Below, one piece after another: positions 39,506 through 49,446 of a stretch of 64,000 nt of DNA; the stretch's first letter is position 1, and each line of letters starts with the position of its first letter. The translations under genes and the position numbers were made by a program. The stretch is from Bacteroidaceae bacterium. Lineage in GTDB: Bacteria; Bacteroidota; Bacteroidia; Bacteroidales; Bacteroidaceae. The notes beneath the pieces are model-generated. The model searched no databases, was not told the origin of the DNA, and worked only from the letters and a program-made list of their open reading frames with translations. The stretch lies in assembly GCA_017416705.1 (NCBI GenBank), contig JAFQBG010000007.1, forward strand, positions 1 through 64,000, read 5' to 3'.

Positions 39506-42500
39506 ATGAAACTGCGTGTGCCAACAGCAATAGTATTCTTTGTTGCAGCCATATTATGTATGGTTGCACAGGAGCAACGCACCGTTGGTGGCAACACAAA
39601 CGCACAAAAAGAGAGCAACGACACGCTTAAAGCACGTTACCCGGTATCGCAAATAGTCCCAAGCACCATCGGCGACATGAAAAAAAGGCCGATAGACCTT
39701 CGCACCCCCGAAAACATTGTCGCCGACACTGTGTACAACGACAAGGACAGTACCTACACCATAACAACAAATTTAGGCAAGAGCAACCTGCTCGACACCC
39801 CGATAATGCTCACCCAAAGCGAATATTCGCAGTGGCATCTGAGCCGTTCCATGAGTGAGTATTTCCGTCAGAAAAACCAAAAAGAGTTTGAAGAAGCCGA
39901 AGGAAAAGCAAAATTCGACTTCACCGACATGCACTTCGACCTTGGCCCCGCCGAAAAGATATTCGGCCCGGGAGGAGTACGCATAAAAACACAAGGAAGT
40001 GCCGAAATGAAGATAGGCTACTCCATGCAAACCATCGACAACCCCTCGTTGCCCGAGAGAAGCCGCAAAACAAACAGTTTCGACTTCGACGAGAAAATAA
40101 ATCTGAATGTAAAAGGTAGCGTCGGCGACAAAATGAACCTTGATTTCAACTATAACACCGAGGCCACATTCAGCTACGATGCCCAGAAGATGAATTTGAA
40201 ATACGAGGGAAAAGAGGACGAGGTGATAAAGCTCGTAGAGGCAGGAAACGTATCGTTCAACACAAATTCAAGCCTGATACGCGGAGCATCATCGCTGTTC
40301 GGTATTCGCACCGATTTTCAATTTGGCAAACTGTCGTTGCAAACCGTTATATCGCAAAAAACATCGAACAGCACCACCGTAAGCTCCAAGGGAGGAACAC
40401 AGCTCACCACATTCGAGATTGAAGTCGCCAACTACGACGAAAACCGACACTTTTTCCTTTCGCACTATTTCCGCGACAATTACGACCGTTCCATGGCGCA
40501 GTTGCCAACCATCATGTCGGGCGTAACTATAAACCGCATCGAGGTATGGGTGACAAACAAGACAAGCGACTACACCAACCCGCGCAACATAGTAGCCTTC
40601 ACCGATATTGGCGAGAACAAACACATAAGCAACAATATGTGGCAACCCATGGGAGGCTTGGAATTGCCATCGAACAATGCAAACAGCCTATACTCGACCA
40701 TAAACAACAACTATTCGGAAATACGCGACATAGACCAAGTAAACAACGTTCTGAGCAACATAAACGGCATTAACGGCGGACTCGACTATGAGAAACTGTC
40801 GAACGCCCGCCTGCTATCGTCGTCGGAATATACCCTGAACTCGGCATTGGGATATATCTCGCTCAAAAACTCACTACGCGCCGACGAAGTGCTTGCCATA
40901 GCCTATGAATACACCTATGGCGGACAAACATACCAAGTGGGAGAATTTGCAAGCGACCACAAGGAGTCGGGCAGGACACTGTTTGTAAAACTATTGAAGC
41001 CCAATGCGTGCTCGCCCAACAACGGCTGTTGGGACCTGATGATGAAAAACGTCTATGCCATTGGAACACGCAGTCTGAAAAGCAACGATTTCAAATTAGA
41101 CATATACTATGCCAGCGACAGCCTTGGCACAAACATAACCTACATACCCGAGGAGAGTCTTAAAGGCACTCCCCTGCTGCGTTTAATGAACCTCGACCGT
41201 TTGGACACCAATAACACAAAAGAGACTCCGAACGGACAATTCGACTTCATTCAAGGATACACCGTCGATGCTTCCGGCGGACGAATATATTTCCCGACAG
41301 TGGAACCCTTCGGCAGTCATCTGAGGAAAAAGATAGGCAACGACGCCATTGCCGACAAATATGTATTCCAAGAACTATACGACTCGACAAAAACCATTGC
41401 CAAGCAGATAGCCGAAAAAGACAAATTCTACCTCATGGGAGAGTACACCGGCTCATCGGCCAACGTGATACAGACAGGTAGCACAAATATTCCTCGCGGC
41501 TCGGTGGTTGTCACAGCGGGCGGAGTGACACTTGTCGAAAATGTCGATTACCAAGTAGATTACTCGGCAGGTACGGTAACAATATTGAACCAGAACATAA
41601 TAGACGCCGGAACAAACGTAAACGTATCGTTAGAGAGCAACACCCTGTTTAATATGCAAAGAAAAACAGTGTTGGGCCTGAACTGGCAATACGAATATTC
41701 CGACGAACTGAACTTCGGTGGTACATTCATGATGCTACGCGAAAAGCCACTGACATCGAAGGTTGATATGGGCTCCGAGCCACTCAACAACACAATATGG
41801 GGCTTGAACATATCGTGGAAGAAAGAGAGCCAATGGCTCACCAATATGATAGACAAGTTGCCGCTTATCAGCTGTACAGCCCCATCGTCTATAAACCTGA
41901 CAGCAGAATTTGCACGCCTGAACGCCGGAACATCGAGCGAAGTACAAAGCCAAGCCTCGTACATCGACGACTTCGAGAGCACCGAAAACGGTATAGACCT
42001 GACCACACCCTCGGCATGGGTATTAGCATCGCTACCCACCGGCATGCCATACAGCAACTACACAAACGACGTAAGGACCGGATATAACAGAGCCCTCATC
42101 AGCTGGTACACCATCGACCCGCTGTTCACACGTCGCGGTTCGTCACTCACACCGGCGCATATAAAAAGCGACATAGAGCAACTATCGAACCACTACGTTC
42201 GCGAAGTATATGAACGCGAGCTATACCCCAACAAGGAGTCAACCTATGGCGAGTCATCGACATTGTCGTTGCTTAACATCAGCTACTACCCCAACGAAAG
42301 AGGCCCCTACAACTTGGATCCCGACTTGAATTTCGACGGCAAGCTCAACGACCCCGCAAAACGTTGGGGAGGTATCACACGACAGCTGGGTACAACCGAT
42401 TTCGAGACTGCCAACATACAATATGTCGAGTTCTGGATGCTCGACCCATTCATATACGAACAAAGCGGCATGGGTGGCGACCTCTACTTGAACCTTGGCG

Positions 42501-45500
42501 AGGTGTCCGAGGACATTCTAAAAGATGGGAAAAAATTCTTCGAGAACGGCTTGCCATCAAACAGCAATTCGTACGAATACGAAGAGACTTCGTACGGACG
42601 CATACCCACAATATCGAGCCTTGTCTATGCCTTCGACAACAATTCCGACAGTCGTCAGCAACAGGACCTTGGTTACAACGGACTAAGCAGCACCGACGAA
42701 GCTACATTCCCCGCCTACAAGGATTATCTGTCGTCGATACAGGGGCGTGTGCGACAGGAGGTATATGACAGTATCGCAGCCGACCCGGCAGGCGACGACT
42801 ATCACTATTTCCGTGGTGCCGACTACGATGCAGCCCAAAAAAGTATTCTGGAACGCTATAAATACTTCAACAACACCGAAGGAAACTCACCCGTATCCTC
42901 GGACGGACAAAGCTACAACGGCGCAGCCAAAACAACCCCCGATGTCGAGGACATAAACCAAGACTTCACCATGGACGAGTACGAGAACTATTTCCAATAT
43001 AAAATCTCGTTACGTCCCGAAGATATGCAGGTAGGCAGCAACTACATATCGGACAAACGCACTGTGACCACCAAACTGCGCAACGGAAGCACCGAAAGCG
43101 TCGATTGGTACAAATTCCGCATACCCATAAACGACTACGAAAAAGTAGTAGGCACAATACGCGACTTCACCTCGATACGCTTCATGCGCATGTACATGAC
43201 ATCGTTTGCAAAGCCCATAACACTGCGTTTTGCCACGCTGCAATTGGTACGAGGCGACTGGCGTCCTTACCAACAAGCCATAGCATCGGTGAACAATACA
43301 TCGCCCTCGGTGACAGGAGATTTTGTAATGTCGGCAGTAAACATTGAGGAGCATGGCGACCGCAAGCCCGTCAACTACGTATTACCCCCCGGTATATCCC
43401 GTATATTGGACCCCGACCAGCCGCAACTACGACAGGACAACGAACAATCATTGTCGTTGCAAGTAAACAACTTAGGCAGCAAGGAATCGCGTGCCGTATA
43501 TAAAAAGAGCAACCTTGATATACGACAATACGAACGCATACAGCTGTTCGTGCATGCCGAAGCCCCCGAGCTCGATGTGACATCGCTCGGACATCACGAC
43601 ATGTCGCTGTTCGTGCGATTAGGTTCGGACTACAAGAGCAACTACTACGAATACGAAGTGCCACTGGTAATAACCCCGCACGGCTCCTACGACCGCAACA
43701 GCAACAACGGCGCAACCGCCGTATGGCCCACAGAGAATATGATAGACATATCATTGAAAAAACTCACGAACATAAAAGTACGTCGTAACACCTTGCGCAA
43801 CGACGGTGCTTCGGGAGTGAGCAACACCACCATATACAGCGAGTACGACAGCGATGTACCCAAAAACCGTATAAGCATCGTCGGAAGCCCGTCGCTTGGT
43901 CAAATAAAAGTCATGATGATTGGTGTGCGCAACAACACCGGCAATGCAAAATCGGCCATAGTATGGGTGAACGAAATGCGTCTGCTTGGTTTCGAGAACA
44001 AAAGCGGTTGGGCCGCACAAGGCGATTTGAATATCAAGCTATCGGACCTTGGTAGTTTTGCTGCACAAGGCAAGATAGAGACAGCCGGCTTTGGAGGCTT
44101 GGAAGACAAATTGGCATCGCGACGCAAAGACGATTACTACCGCTACACCCTGACAGGAAACTTCGACTTTGGACGTTTCCTGCCAAAACAGGCAAAAGTA
44201 TCATTACCAACATACTATTCATACACCAAGGAAGTGACATCGCCGTTATACAGCCCATTCGACACCGACCTGCTACTCGATGACGTGCTCGACAGCTACA
44301 ATGGAGCATCGCGCGACTCACTAAAAAACATAGCCGAGGTACACAGTACCACCCGAAATTTCTCGATAAGCAATGCCAAGATAAACATATCGAGCAGAGT
44401 ACCCATGCCCTACGACCCTGCCAATTTCAGTTTCAGCTACTCCTATTCGCGCACCGATAACAGCGGAAACACCATCGACTGGGAACGCCGACTCAGCTGG
44501 AAAGCATCCATGTCGTACAATTATAGCAACCCCATAAAAACCATAAAGCCATTTGCCAATATCAAGAGCAAATCGAAATGGGTGAAGATACTTCAAGAAT
44601 TCGGTATTAACCCACTGCCGCAAAGCATCAGTTTCAATACCGACATGACACGCGACTATCACGAACTACAAACGCGCGACCTGAACAAGATAGCAGGAAG
44701 CAGCAACGAAATACCATTGGCTTTCTCGCAACAATTCTATTGGAACCGTACATTCGCAATAAAATGGGACCCCACCACCAACCTGCGAATGAGCCTCAAC
44801 ACAGGTACAAACGCCGAGATTGAAGAGCCATACGTGCCGGTGAACAAGAAACGCTATCCCAACGAATACGAAATATGGAAAGACTCGGTTAAAATGAGCA
44901 TCCGCGACCTTGGACGCCCATTGACATACCAACAGAATTTCAATGCCACATATTCGTTGCCATTGAACAAACTGCCAATATTCGAATGGTTATCGGCCGA
45001 TGCCAACTATACATCATCGTACAACTGGGCACGAGGTAACAAAATATCGGGAGTAAGCTATGGCAACAACATAGCCAACAAGCGCAATGTAACCATAAAC
45101 GGAAATTTCCAATTCGAGAAACTATACAACCTTGTTCCCTACCTTGCAAAAGTAAACAAGAAATTTGCAAGCAGCAAAGGACGCACAGCCAAAGCAAAAA
45201 AGACAAAAAGAACCAAAATAAAACCATTCACAAAGGAGATACAGCTATACGAGGATAGCACATTCGTGCTGCAACATGGGCTTAAAAACAAAAAGTTCAC
45301 CCTGAACGCACGCACCAAAAACGGAAAGAAATACAAGCTCAAATACAAGGTGGTGGATGAAAACAGCATACTCATAAAAAGCAAGGACACCGGAAAAATC
45401 AAGGTAACCATTGTCCCCAGAGAGAAAAGCGAAGAAAGCTCATTCTCCAAGGCCATGCAATACCCCACCCGTTTCCTCATGATGCTACGCAGTGCCTCCA

Positions 45501-46867
45501 TCACATACACGAACTCATACGCCATGAACCTTCCCGGTTTCATGCCCGAGGTTGGCGACGCATTCGGACAGAAAAAGATTAACGGCATATACGCACCGGG
45601 ACTCGACTTTGCATTCGGACTGAGTGGCGACAGCTACCTGCGCAAAGCCCACGAACGCGGCTGGCTGCTCAAAAACGACAGCGTCACAGTGCAAGCCAGC
45701 ACAAACAGCGCCGAGGATTTGCAGCTGAAAATGGTTCTGGAACCGGTGACCGACCTGAAAATAGACCTTAATGCAAGCTGGACACGCAACAACAGCCGCA
45801 ACATACAATTTATGTACCCCGGAATGCCCGACACGCAATCCGGCGGGTTCTCCATGACAACAATAACCATTGGCACATCGTTCGATATTGGCGATGCCGA
45901 CAACAACTACAAATCGTCGTCGTACGACAAATTCCTGAATAACTTGGAGACCGTGCGTCAGCGTGTACAGAAGAAATACGATGGCAGCACCTACCCCATT
46001 GGCAGCAGCCTTGCCGGACAACCCTACGACCCGGCCAACGGTGCAGTGGACAAATATTCGGCCGATGTAATGATACCAGCATTCCTAAGTGCCTACACCG
46101 GTCAGGATGCAAGCAGTTGTTTCTTGGATATATTCCCCTCGTTCCTGAAAATGCTTCCCAACTGGAAAATAAAATACTCGGGACTATCCCGACTCGAATG
46201 GTTCAAGAAGTATTTCAAGAGCGTCAACATAGAACATGGCTACAAGAGCGTGTTTGCAATTGGTTCATACAGCACGTATGCCACCTACATGGAGTACACC
46301 AATGGCATAGGCTTTGTAAACAACACCACGACAGGCATGCCCGTTCCAAGCAGCAAATATAACATAGGAGCGGTTTCTATAAACGAATCCTTCTCGCCGC
46401 TTTTGGGAATAAATGTCACCACAAACAACAATATAACCGTCGGCGGAAAGTATATAAAATCGAGGGTATTGAATTTGAGTCTTACATCAATACAATTGGT
46501 AGAGACATACTCCGACGAGATAGCGTTCAACGTAGGATACAAGATTATAGGCTTGAAACTTTTTGGCGGTGGCAAAAAAGCAAAGAAAAGCAAAAACGCG
46601 GTAAGCAACGACCTGAACATACGCGGCGACTTCTCGTTCAAGAATATGACATCGCTTGCACGAAGCATCGACCAAGGAACCACACAGGCAACAAGCGGCA
46701 CCAAGTCGTTCAACTACTCCTTGTCGGCCGATTACACATACAGCAAGATGCTCACGTTCAGTTTCTACTTCGACCGCCAACAAACCATACCGCTTATATC
46801 GTCGAGCTCATACCCCACGACTACGACCGATTTTGGTGTCAGCCTGCGTTTCTCACTGACACGATGA
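39506..46867 (+). CDS. sprA: SprA/Sov, outer-membrane translocon of the type IX secretion system
   Basis: 2453 residues, a typical length. A signal segment (about 1-24), a periplasmic and plug region, and a giant beta-barrel of many amphipathic strands, with the closing TTTDFGVSLRFSLTR. SprA forms the channel through which proteins with C-terminal sorting domains cross the outer membrane. Motifs typical of the family include KNDFGPAEKIFGPGGVRIKT-like DLGPAEKIFGPGGVRI near 150 and repeated LNFNYNTE/FxYDAQ patterns. The tailed glycosidases at 200-9745 are likely cargo. Some cytosine-free Lys-rich inserts (about 1890-1920) are noticeable. No other T9SS component is in the window. Confidence 0.95.
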   Translation: MKLRVPTAIVFFVAAILCMVAQEQRTVGGNTNAQKESNDTLKARYPVSQIVPSTIGDMKKRPIDLRTPENIVADTVYNDKDSTYTITTNLGKSNLLDTPIMLTQSEYSQWHLSRSMSEYFRQKNQKEFEEAEGKAKFDFTDMHFDLGPAEKIFGPGGVRIKTQGSAEMKIGYSMQTIDNPSLPERSRKTNSFDFDEKINLNVKGSVGDKMNLDFNYNTEATFSYDAQKMNLKYEGKEDEVIKLVEAGNVSFNTNSSLIRGASSLFGIRTDFQFGKLSLQTVISQKTSNSTTVSSKGGTQLTTFEIEVANYDENRHFFLSHYFRDNYDRSMAQLPTIMSGVTINRIEVWVTNKTSDYTNPRNIVAFTDIGENKHISNNMWQPMGGLELPSNNANSLYSTINNNYSEIRDIDQVNNVLSNINGINGGLDYEKLSNARLLSSSEYTLNSALGYISLKNSLRADEVLAIAYEYTYGGQTYQVGEFASDHKESGRTLFVKLLKPNACSPNNGCWDLMMKNVYAIGTRSLKSNDFKLDIYYASDSLGTNITYIPEESLKGTPLLRLMNLDRLDTNNTKETPNGQFDFIQGYTVDASGGRIYFPTVEPFGSHLRKKIGNDAIADKYVFQELYDSTKTIAKQIAEKDKFYLMGEYTGSSANVIQTGSTNIPRGSVVVTAGGVTLVENVDYQVDYSAGTVTILNQNIIDAGTNVNVSLESNTLFNMQRKTVLGLNWQYEYSDELNFGGTFMMLREKPLTSKVDMGSEPLNNTIWGLNISWKKESQWLTNMIDKLPLISCTAPSSINLTAEFARLNAGTSSEVQSQASYIDDFESTENGIDLTTPSAWVLASLPTGMPYSNYTNDVRTGYNRALISWYTIDPLFTRRGSSLTPAHIKSDIEQLSNHYVREVYERELYPNKESTYGESSTLSLLNISYYPNERGPYNLDPDLNFDGKLNDPAKRWGGITRQLGTTDFETANIQYVEFWMLDPFIYEQSGMGGDLYLNLGEVSEDILKDGKKFFENGLPSNSNSYEYEETSYGRIPTISSLVYAFDNNSDSRQQQDLGYNGLSSTDEATFPAYKDYLSSIQGRVRQEVYDSIAADPAGDDYHYFRGADYDAAQKSILERYKYFNNTEGNSPVSSDGQSYNGAAKTTPDVEDINQDFTMDEYENYFQYKISLRPEDMQVGSNYISDKRTVTTKLRNGSTESVDWYKFRIPINDYEKVVGTIRDFTSIRFMRMYMTSFAKPITLRFATLQLVRGDWRPYQQAIASVNNTSPSVTGDFVMSAVNIEEHGDRKPVNYVLPPGISRILDPDQPQLRQDNEQSLSLQVNNLGSKESRAVYKKSNLDIRQYERIQLFVHAEAPELDVTSLGHHDMSLFVRLGSDYKSNYYEYEVPLVITPHGSYDRNSNNGATAVWPTENMIDISLKKLTNIKVRRNTLRNDGASGVSNTTIYSEYDSDVPKNRISIVGSPSLGQIKVMMIGVRNNTGNAKSAIVWVNEMRLLGFENKSGWAAQGDLNIKLSDLGSFAAQGKIETAGFGGLEDKLASRRKDDYYRYTLTGNFDFGRFLPKQAKVSLPTYYSYTKEVTSPLYSPFDTDLLLDDVLDSYNGASRDSLKNIAEVHSTTRNFSISNAKINISSRVPMPYDPANFSFSYSYSRTDNSGNTIDWERRLSWKASMSYNYSNPIKTIKPFANIKSKSKWVKILQEFGINPLPQSISFNTDMTRDYHELQTRDLNKIAGSSNEIPLAFSQQFYWNRTFAIKWDPTTNLRMSLNTGTNAEIEEPYVPVNKKRYPNEYEIWKDSVKMSIRDLGRPLTYQQNFNATYSLPLNKLPIFEWLSADANYTSSYNWARGNKISGVSYGNNIANKRNVTINGNFQFEKLYNLVPYLAKVNKKFASSKGRTAKAKKTKRTKIKPFTKEIQLYEDSTFVLQHGLKNKKFTLNARTKNGKKYKLKYKVVDENSILIKSKDTGKIKVTIVPREKSEESSFSKAMQYPTRFLMMLRSASITYTNSYAMNLPGFMPEVGDAFGQKKINGIYAPGLDFAFGLSGDSYLRKAHERGWLLKNDSVTVQASTNSAEDLQLKMVLEPVTDLKIDLNASWTRNNSRNIQFMYPGMPDTQSGGFSMTTITIGTSFDIGDADNNYKSSSYDKFLNNLETVRQRVQKKYDGSTYPIGSSLAGQPYDPANGAVDKYSADVMIPAFLSAYTGQDASSCFLDIFPSFLKMLPNWKIKYSGLSRLEWFKKYFKSVNIEHGYKSVFAIGSYSTYATYMEYTNGIGFVNNTTTGMPVPSSKYNIGAVSINESFSPLLGINVTTNNNITVGGKYIKSRVLNLSLTSIQLVETYSDEIAFNVGYKIIGLKLFGGGKKAKKSKNAVSNDLNIRGDFSFKNMTSLARSIDQGTTQATSGTKSFNYSLSADYTYSKMLTFSFYFDRQQTIPLISSSSYPTTTTDFGVSLRFSLTR

Positions 46868-46889
46868 TAATGGCCCGAACAATACACGT

Positions 46890-46929
46890 AACAGCAAAAT
46901 GGTTCTCCAAGGAGAACCATTTTGCTGTT
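46890..46929. terminator. Bidirectional terminator after sprA
   Basis: A perfect 19-bp stem, AACAGCAAAATGGTTCTCC with its complement, and a 2-base loop. Confidence 0.9.
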
Positions 46930-46973
46930 ATAATCTATGCAGCCATCGTATATATATATCGTTGTGACGACAG

Positions 46974-47055
46974 GCCGCACTCCTTTGCATGAACAATTAT
47001 TCTGCCGTTGTGAGCAACGCCTGTTTCGTGTAGCAGCAGCGGAAAAAACGGAGCA
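46974..47055 (+). repeat. Degenerate long-subtype palindromic repeat (copy F)
   Basis: Shares GCCGCACTCCTTTG exactly with copy E (29-42), then GAGCAACGC..GTTTCG.GT.GC, the inner insert of the long subtype. The outer inverted ends are lost. Lies between sprA and the convergent lipoprotein gene. Confidence 0.55.
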
Positions 47056-47098
47056 GCCCCCATATTCCCACTCGCCCGATGCCATGTTCACAGGATTT

Positions 47099-47935
47099 TT
47101 ATTCCGCCGACCCTATACTGTCGTTTTCGAACCGTTCCTTGCTGCGCATTAAAAATTCGATATGTCGGCCTGCCTCGTCACGAAGACTTTTTAATGAGTC
47201 TATTGCTTGCAGAACAGTTGTGAGTTCAAGGACATCGGCTATGGCACGAGCATCCTCGCTGCGCAATCTGTATTTATGCTTTGTCTTACCCGACAGCTCC
47301 ACCGTTATGGGCATATCGGCAGTTGCTATGAACTGCATCAGCCCACCGTCCTGCATATAACGAAAATCGACCCGCTCGGTAGTCACTCCAAGATGTTTCG
47401 AGCTATATTTATTAAACGGGGTGTTACACTCGGCATACACATCGCCTGCGCTCACTCGCACACAGTCGTGCGACAGAGCACGTCCTCGGTACACCGATGT
47501 CAGCAGCGCATTGCCATTCTCGTCAACCTGAGCACGCAGATAAGTATTACCTATATTATTTTTTATCGTCTGCGATGGAACGATATAATTGCCGACATCT
47601 TGGTAGCGTTTGTCTTTTTCCAGAACAAAGCCACCCAGCATGCTATCGCGTCGCTGCGTAAGCAACGCCAGCTCCTTGTCAAGAAAATCGACACTGCGTT
47701 GCTGTTCACCAAGCTCCACATTGCGCATCAGGCGCAAAGCCTCGCGACGAGCCTTAAACGCCTTCGGGTATGCAGTCTTAACACTATCGAGCAACAATTT
47801 CGCTTTATTGTAATCCTTGGCCTCGTAAGCAACCCCGGCTTGCGACACCAAATCGTGTGCTTTTTCCTCCATGGACACCCCACACGACAAGCACACCAAT
47901 GCGGCAAACGCAGCAGATATAAAATTCCTCTTCAT
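47099..47935 (-). CDS. Coiled-coil/TPR-like lipoprotein
   Basis: 278 residues, lipobox VCLSC (Cys18). A TPR-like opening (HDLVSQAGVAYEAKDYNKAKLLLDSVKTAYP), a coiled coil (about 65-105: VELGEQQRSVDFLDKELALLTQRR), then a beta-rich domain and a helical end. It resembles Bacteroidales lipoproteins of unknown role that may tether envelope parts. Confidence 0.72.
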   Translation of the reverse strand: MKRNFISAAFAALVCLSCGVSMEEKAHDLVSQAGVAYEAKDYNKAKLLLDSVKTAYPKAFKARREALRLMRNVELGEQQRSVDFLDKELALLTQRRDSMLGGFVLEKDKRYQDVGNYIVPSQTIKNNIGNTYLRAQVDENGNALLTSVYRGRALSHDCVRVSAGDVYAECNTPFNKYSSKHLGVTTERVDFRYMQDGGLMQFIATADMPITVELSGKTKHKYRLRSEDARAIADVLELTTVLQAIDSLKSLRDEAGRHIEFLMRSKERFENDSIGSAE

Positions 47936-48044
47936 AATGAATATTAATTATATTTGATAAATATCGAATATATTTTGCGAAGATACACAAATTACCGAAA
48001 AAAACATCTACATTTGAAAAGCAATACAAAAACGACAACAAATA

Positions 48045-48308
48045 ATGAAAAAAAGTTTTTTTATACTACTAATGTCAATCATGCCGGCAACAGCCATGAC
48101 ACAGACAACCAATGAGACGTTTACTTTTGGCAATATATCGGCAATGATGATAGTAATGTTTTTCTTCGTACTCCTAATAATAGCCTTGCTCCTTATATTC
48201 CGCGACCTTATATGCTGGTACTTCAAAATAAACCAAGTAGTAAGGACACAAGAGGAGATAAAGGGCATTTTAAAAGAACTAAAAGAGAAAAACAGCAAAA
48301 CAAAATAG
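48045..48308 (+). CDS. Small membrane protein with signal peptide
   Basis: 87 residues: a cleavable or anchor segment (1-20, ends TAMTQ), a second strongly hydrophobic segment (about 33-53, MMIVMFFFVLLIIALLLIF) and a charged C-terminal tail (RTQEEIKGILKELKEKNSKTK). Divergent from the coiled-coil lipoprotein gene. Family unknown; the length and codon pattern look real. Confidence 0.65.
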   Translation: MKKSFFILLMSIMPATAMTQTTNETFTFGNISAMMIVMFFFVLLIIALLLIFRDLICWYFKINQVVRTQEEIKGILKELKEKNSKTK

Positions 48309-48441
48309 CCCACACATTTTGTTTGCAAAATTGTTCAATACAAATTATTAATGGAGTTTTTTTCATTGAACATTGCGTATTTAAATATTTTTTAGCAATT
48401 TTGCATCGTACTTTTAGTACATACATTTTTATTGCTTACAT

Positions 48442-48584
48442 TCTCACTCGAATTGCGACCTCGTATAAGAATCAGAGCAAAATCTACACAATGGGCGTTT
48501 GCGCATAGCGCAAACCTATCATATGTGTAGATGGTTGTCGCAAACCTGAGTGAGATATGAGACTGGTTTGCGCTTCTTTTTTTT
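48442..48584 (+). promoter_or_regulatory. Attenuator-like structured leader with alternative hairpins and terminator
   Basis: Upstream arms TCTCACTC (48442-48449) and TTGCGAC (48453-48459) can pair with GAGTGAGA (48548-48555) and GTCGCAA (48537-48543), enclosing two further helices, ATCTACACA/TGTGTAGAT (48482-48490 with 48524-48532) and GTTTGCGC/GCGCAAAC (48497-48504 with 48508-48515). In conflict with this, CGCAAACC (48539-48546) pairs with GGTTTGCG (48565-48572), followed by TTCTTTTTTTT: an intrinsic terminator. GGTTTGCG can also pair with 48508-48516. The lipoprotein start is 78 bp further on. The gene-free gap 48309-48662 holds nothing else clear apart from a TGTTCAAT/ATTGAACA hairpin (about 48332-48373). 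Confidence 0.62.
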
Positions 48585-48662
48585 ATAAATCAGCGTATTC
48601 CGTCTCATAATTAAGGCTAAAACTAACTTAATTATTATATCACTCACTAAATCTACACTATT

Positions 48663-49430
48663 ATGAAAAAAGTATTAATGTATGTTGCAACGGCATTGTT
48701 GCTAACATCGTGCGCCTCAATCATCAGTGGCAGCAAAGCAAAAGTCACTTTGAAAAGCAACTACGTCACATCGCCTGTAAATCTAAGGTACGATGACAAA
48801 GTAGAAACAGACGTATTCCTTCCCTACACAATTAAGGTAAAAAGAGGTTTCAAACCAACCGAAGTTTATGCATCGGCAGAAGGATATGAAGATGCAAAAG
48901 TTACTATCGACAAGAAGTTCAACACCACATCTGTTTGGAACATCCTTGCAGGTGGAATACCCGGATTTGCCATTGACGCTGCAACAGGTGCAATGATGAA
49001 ACCAAAGGAAAAAGAATACGAAATTCCATTTATAGGAATAAAAGAATATACAGAAGTACCCAAGACAAGAAAACAAGAGCCCGAGCGAGTTAGCAGAGAG
49101 CATGCAGGTGCTACAAGCATGGAGAAAACCATCGTGCGCTGGTACTTCGACTCCGACCCACAAGGAGCAAGAATATTCTGGCGTGTAATATCTTCTGTTC
49201 CCGAGGAGGTAAAAAACACCAACGAATTATGGTTAGGCAGTACCCCATTTGAAGAAACACGCTCGTTCAACATCGTTGGATTGACAGAAGAAAATGCTCA
49301 GGACGTACAAATTGAGATTAAGATAAAACGTAAAGGATACATGGACCAAACAAAGCGTTTCAATGTACGTCAAGCCTTAGACCAACAAGAGATAAGCAGT
49401 TTCTTCGAGTTAGTAAAAGACGCTGAATAA
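48663..49430 (+). CDS. PEGA-like lipoprotein (paralogue 1)
   Basis: 255 residues, lipobox LLTSC (Cys17), followed by ASIISGSKAKVTLKSN, the usual opening of PEGA-type surface lipoproteins. A strand-rich domain (about 30-95) and a hydrophobic Gly/Ala segment (WNILAGGIPGFAIDAATGAM, about 100-119) come next, then a C-terminal domain beginning TIVRWYFDSDPQGARIFWRVIS. That last domain differs at only 12 of 98 positions from the next gene's. Follows the attenuator-like leader. Function unknown. Confidence 0.78.
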   Translation: MKKVLMYVATALLLTSCASIISGSKAKVTLKSNYVTSPVNLRYDDKVETDVFLPYTIKVKRGFKPTEVYASAEGYEDAKVTIDKKFNTTSVWNILAGGIPGFAIDAATGAMMKPKEKEYEIPFIGIKEYTEVPKTRKQEPERVSREHAGATSMEKTIVRWYFDSDPQGARIFWRVISSVPEEVKNTNELWLGSTPFEETRSFNIVGLTEENAQDVQIEIKIKRKGYMDQTKRFNVRQALDQQEISSFFELVKDAE

Positions 49431-49446
49431 TTTTATAAATATTATT

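Noticed and set aside
45515-46021. Minus-strand frame inside sprA
   Set aside because: Antisense to a continuous, conserved SprA frame.
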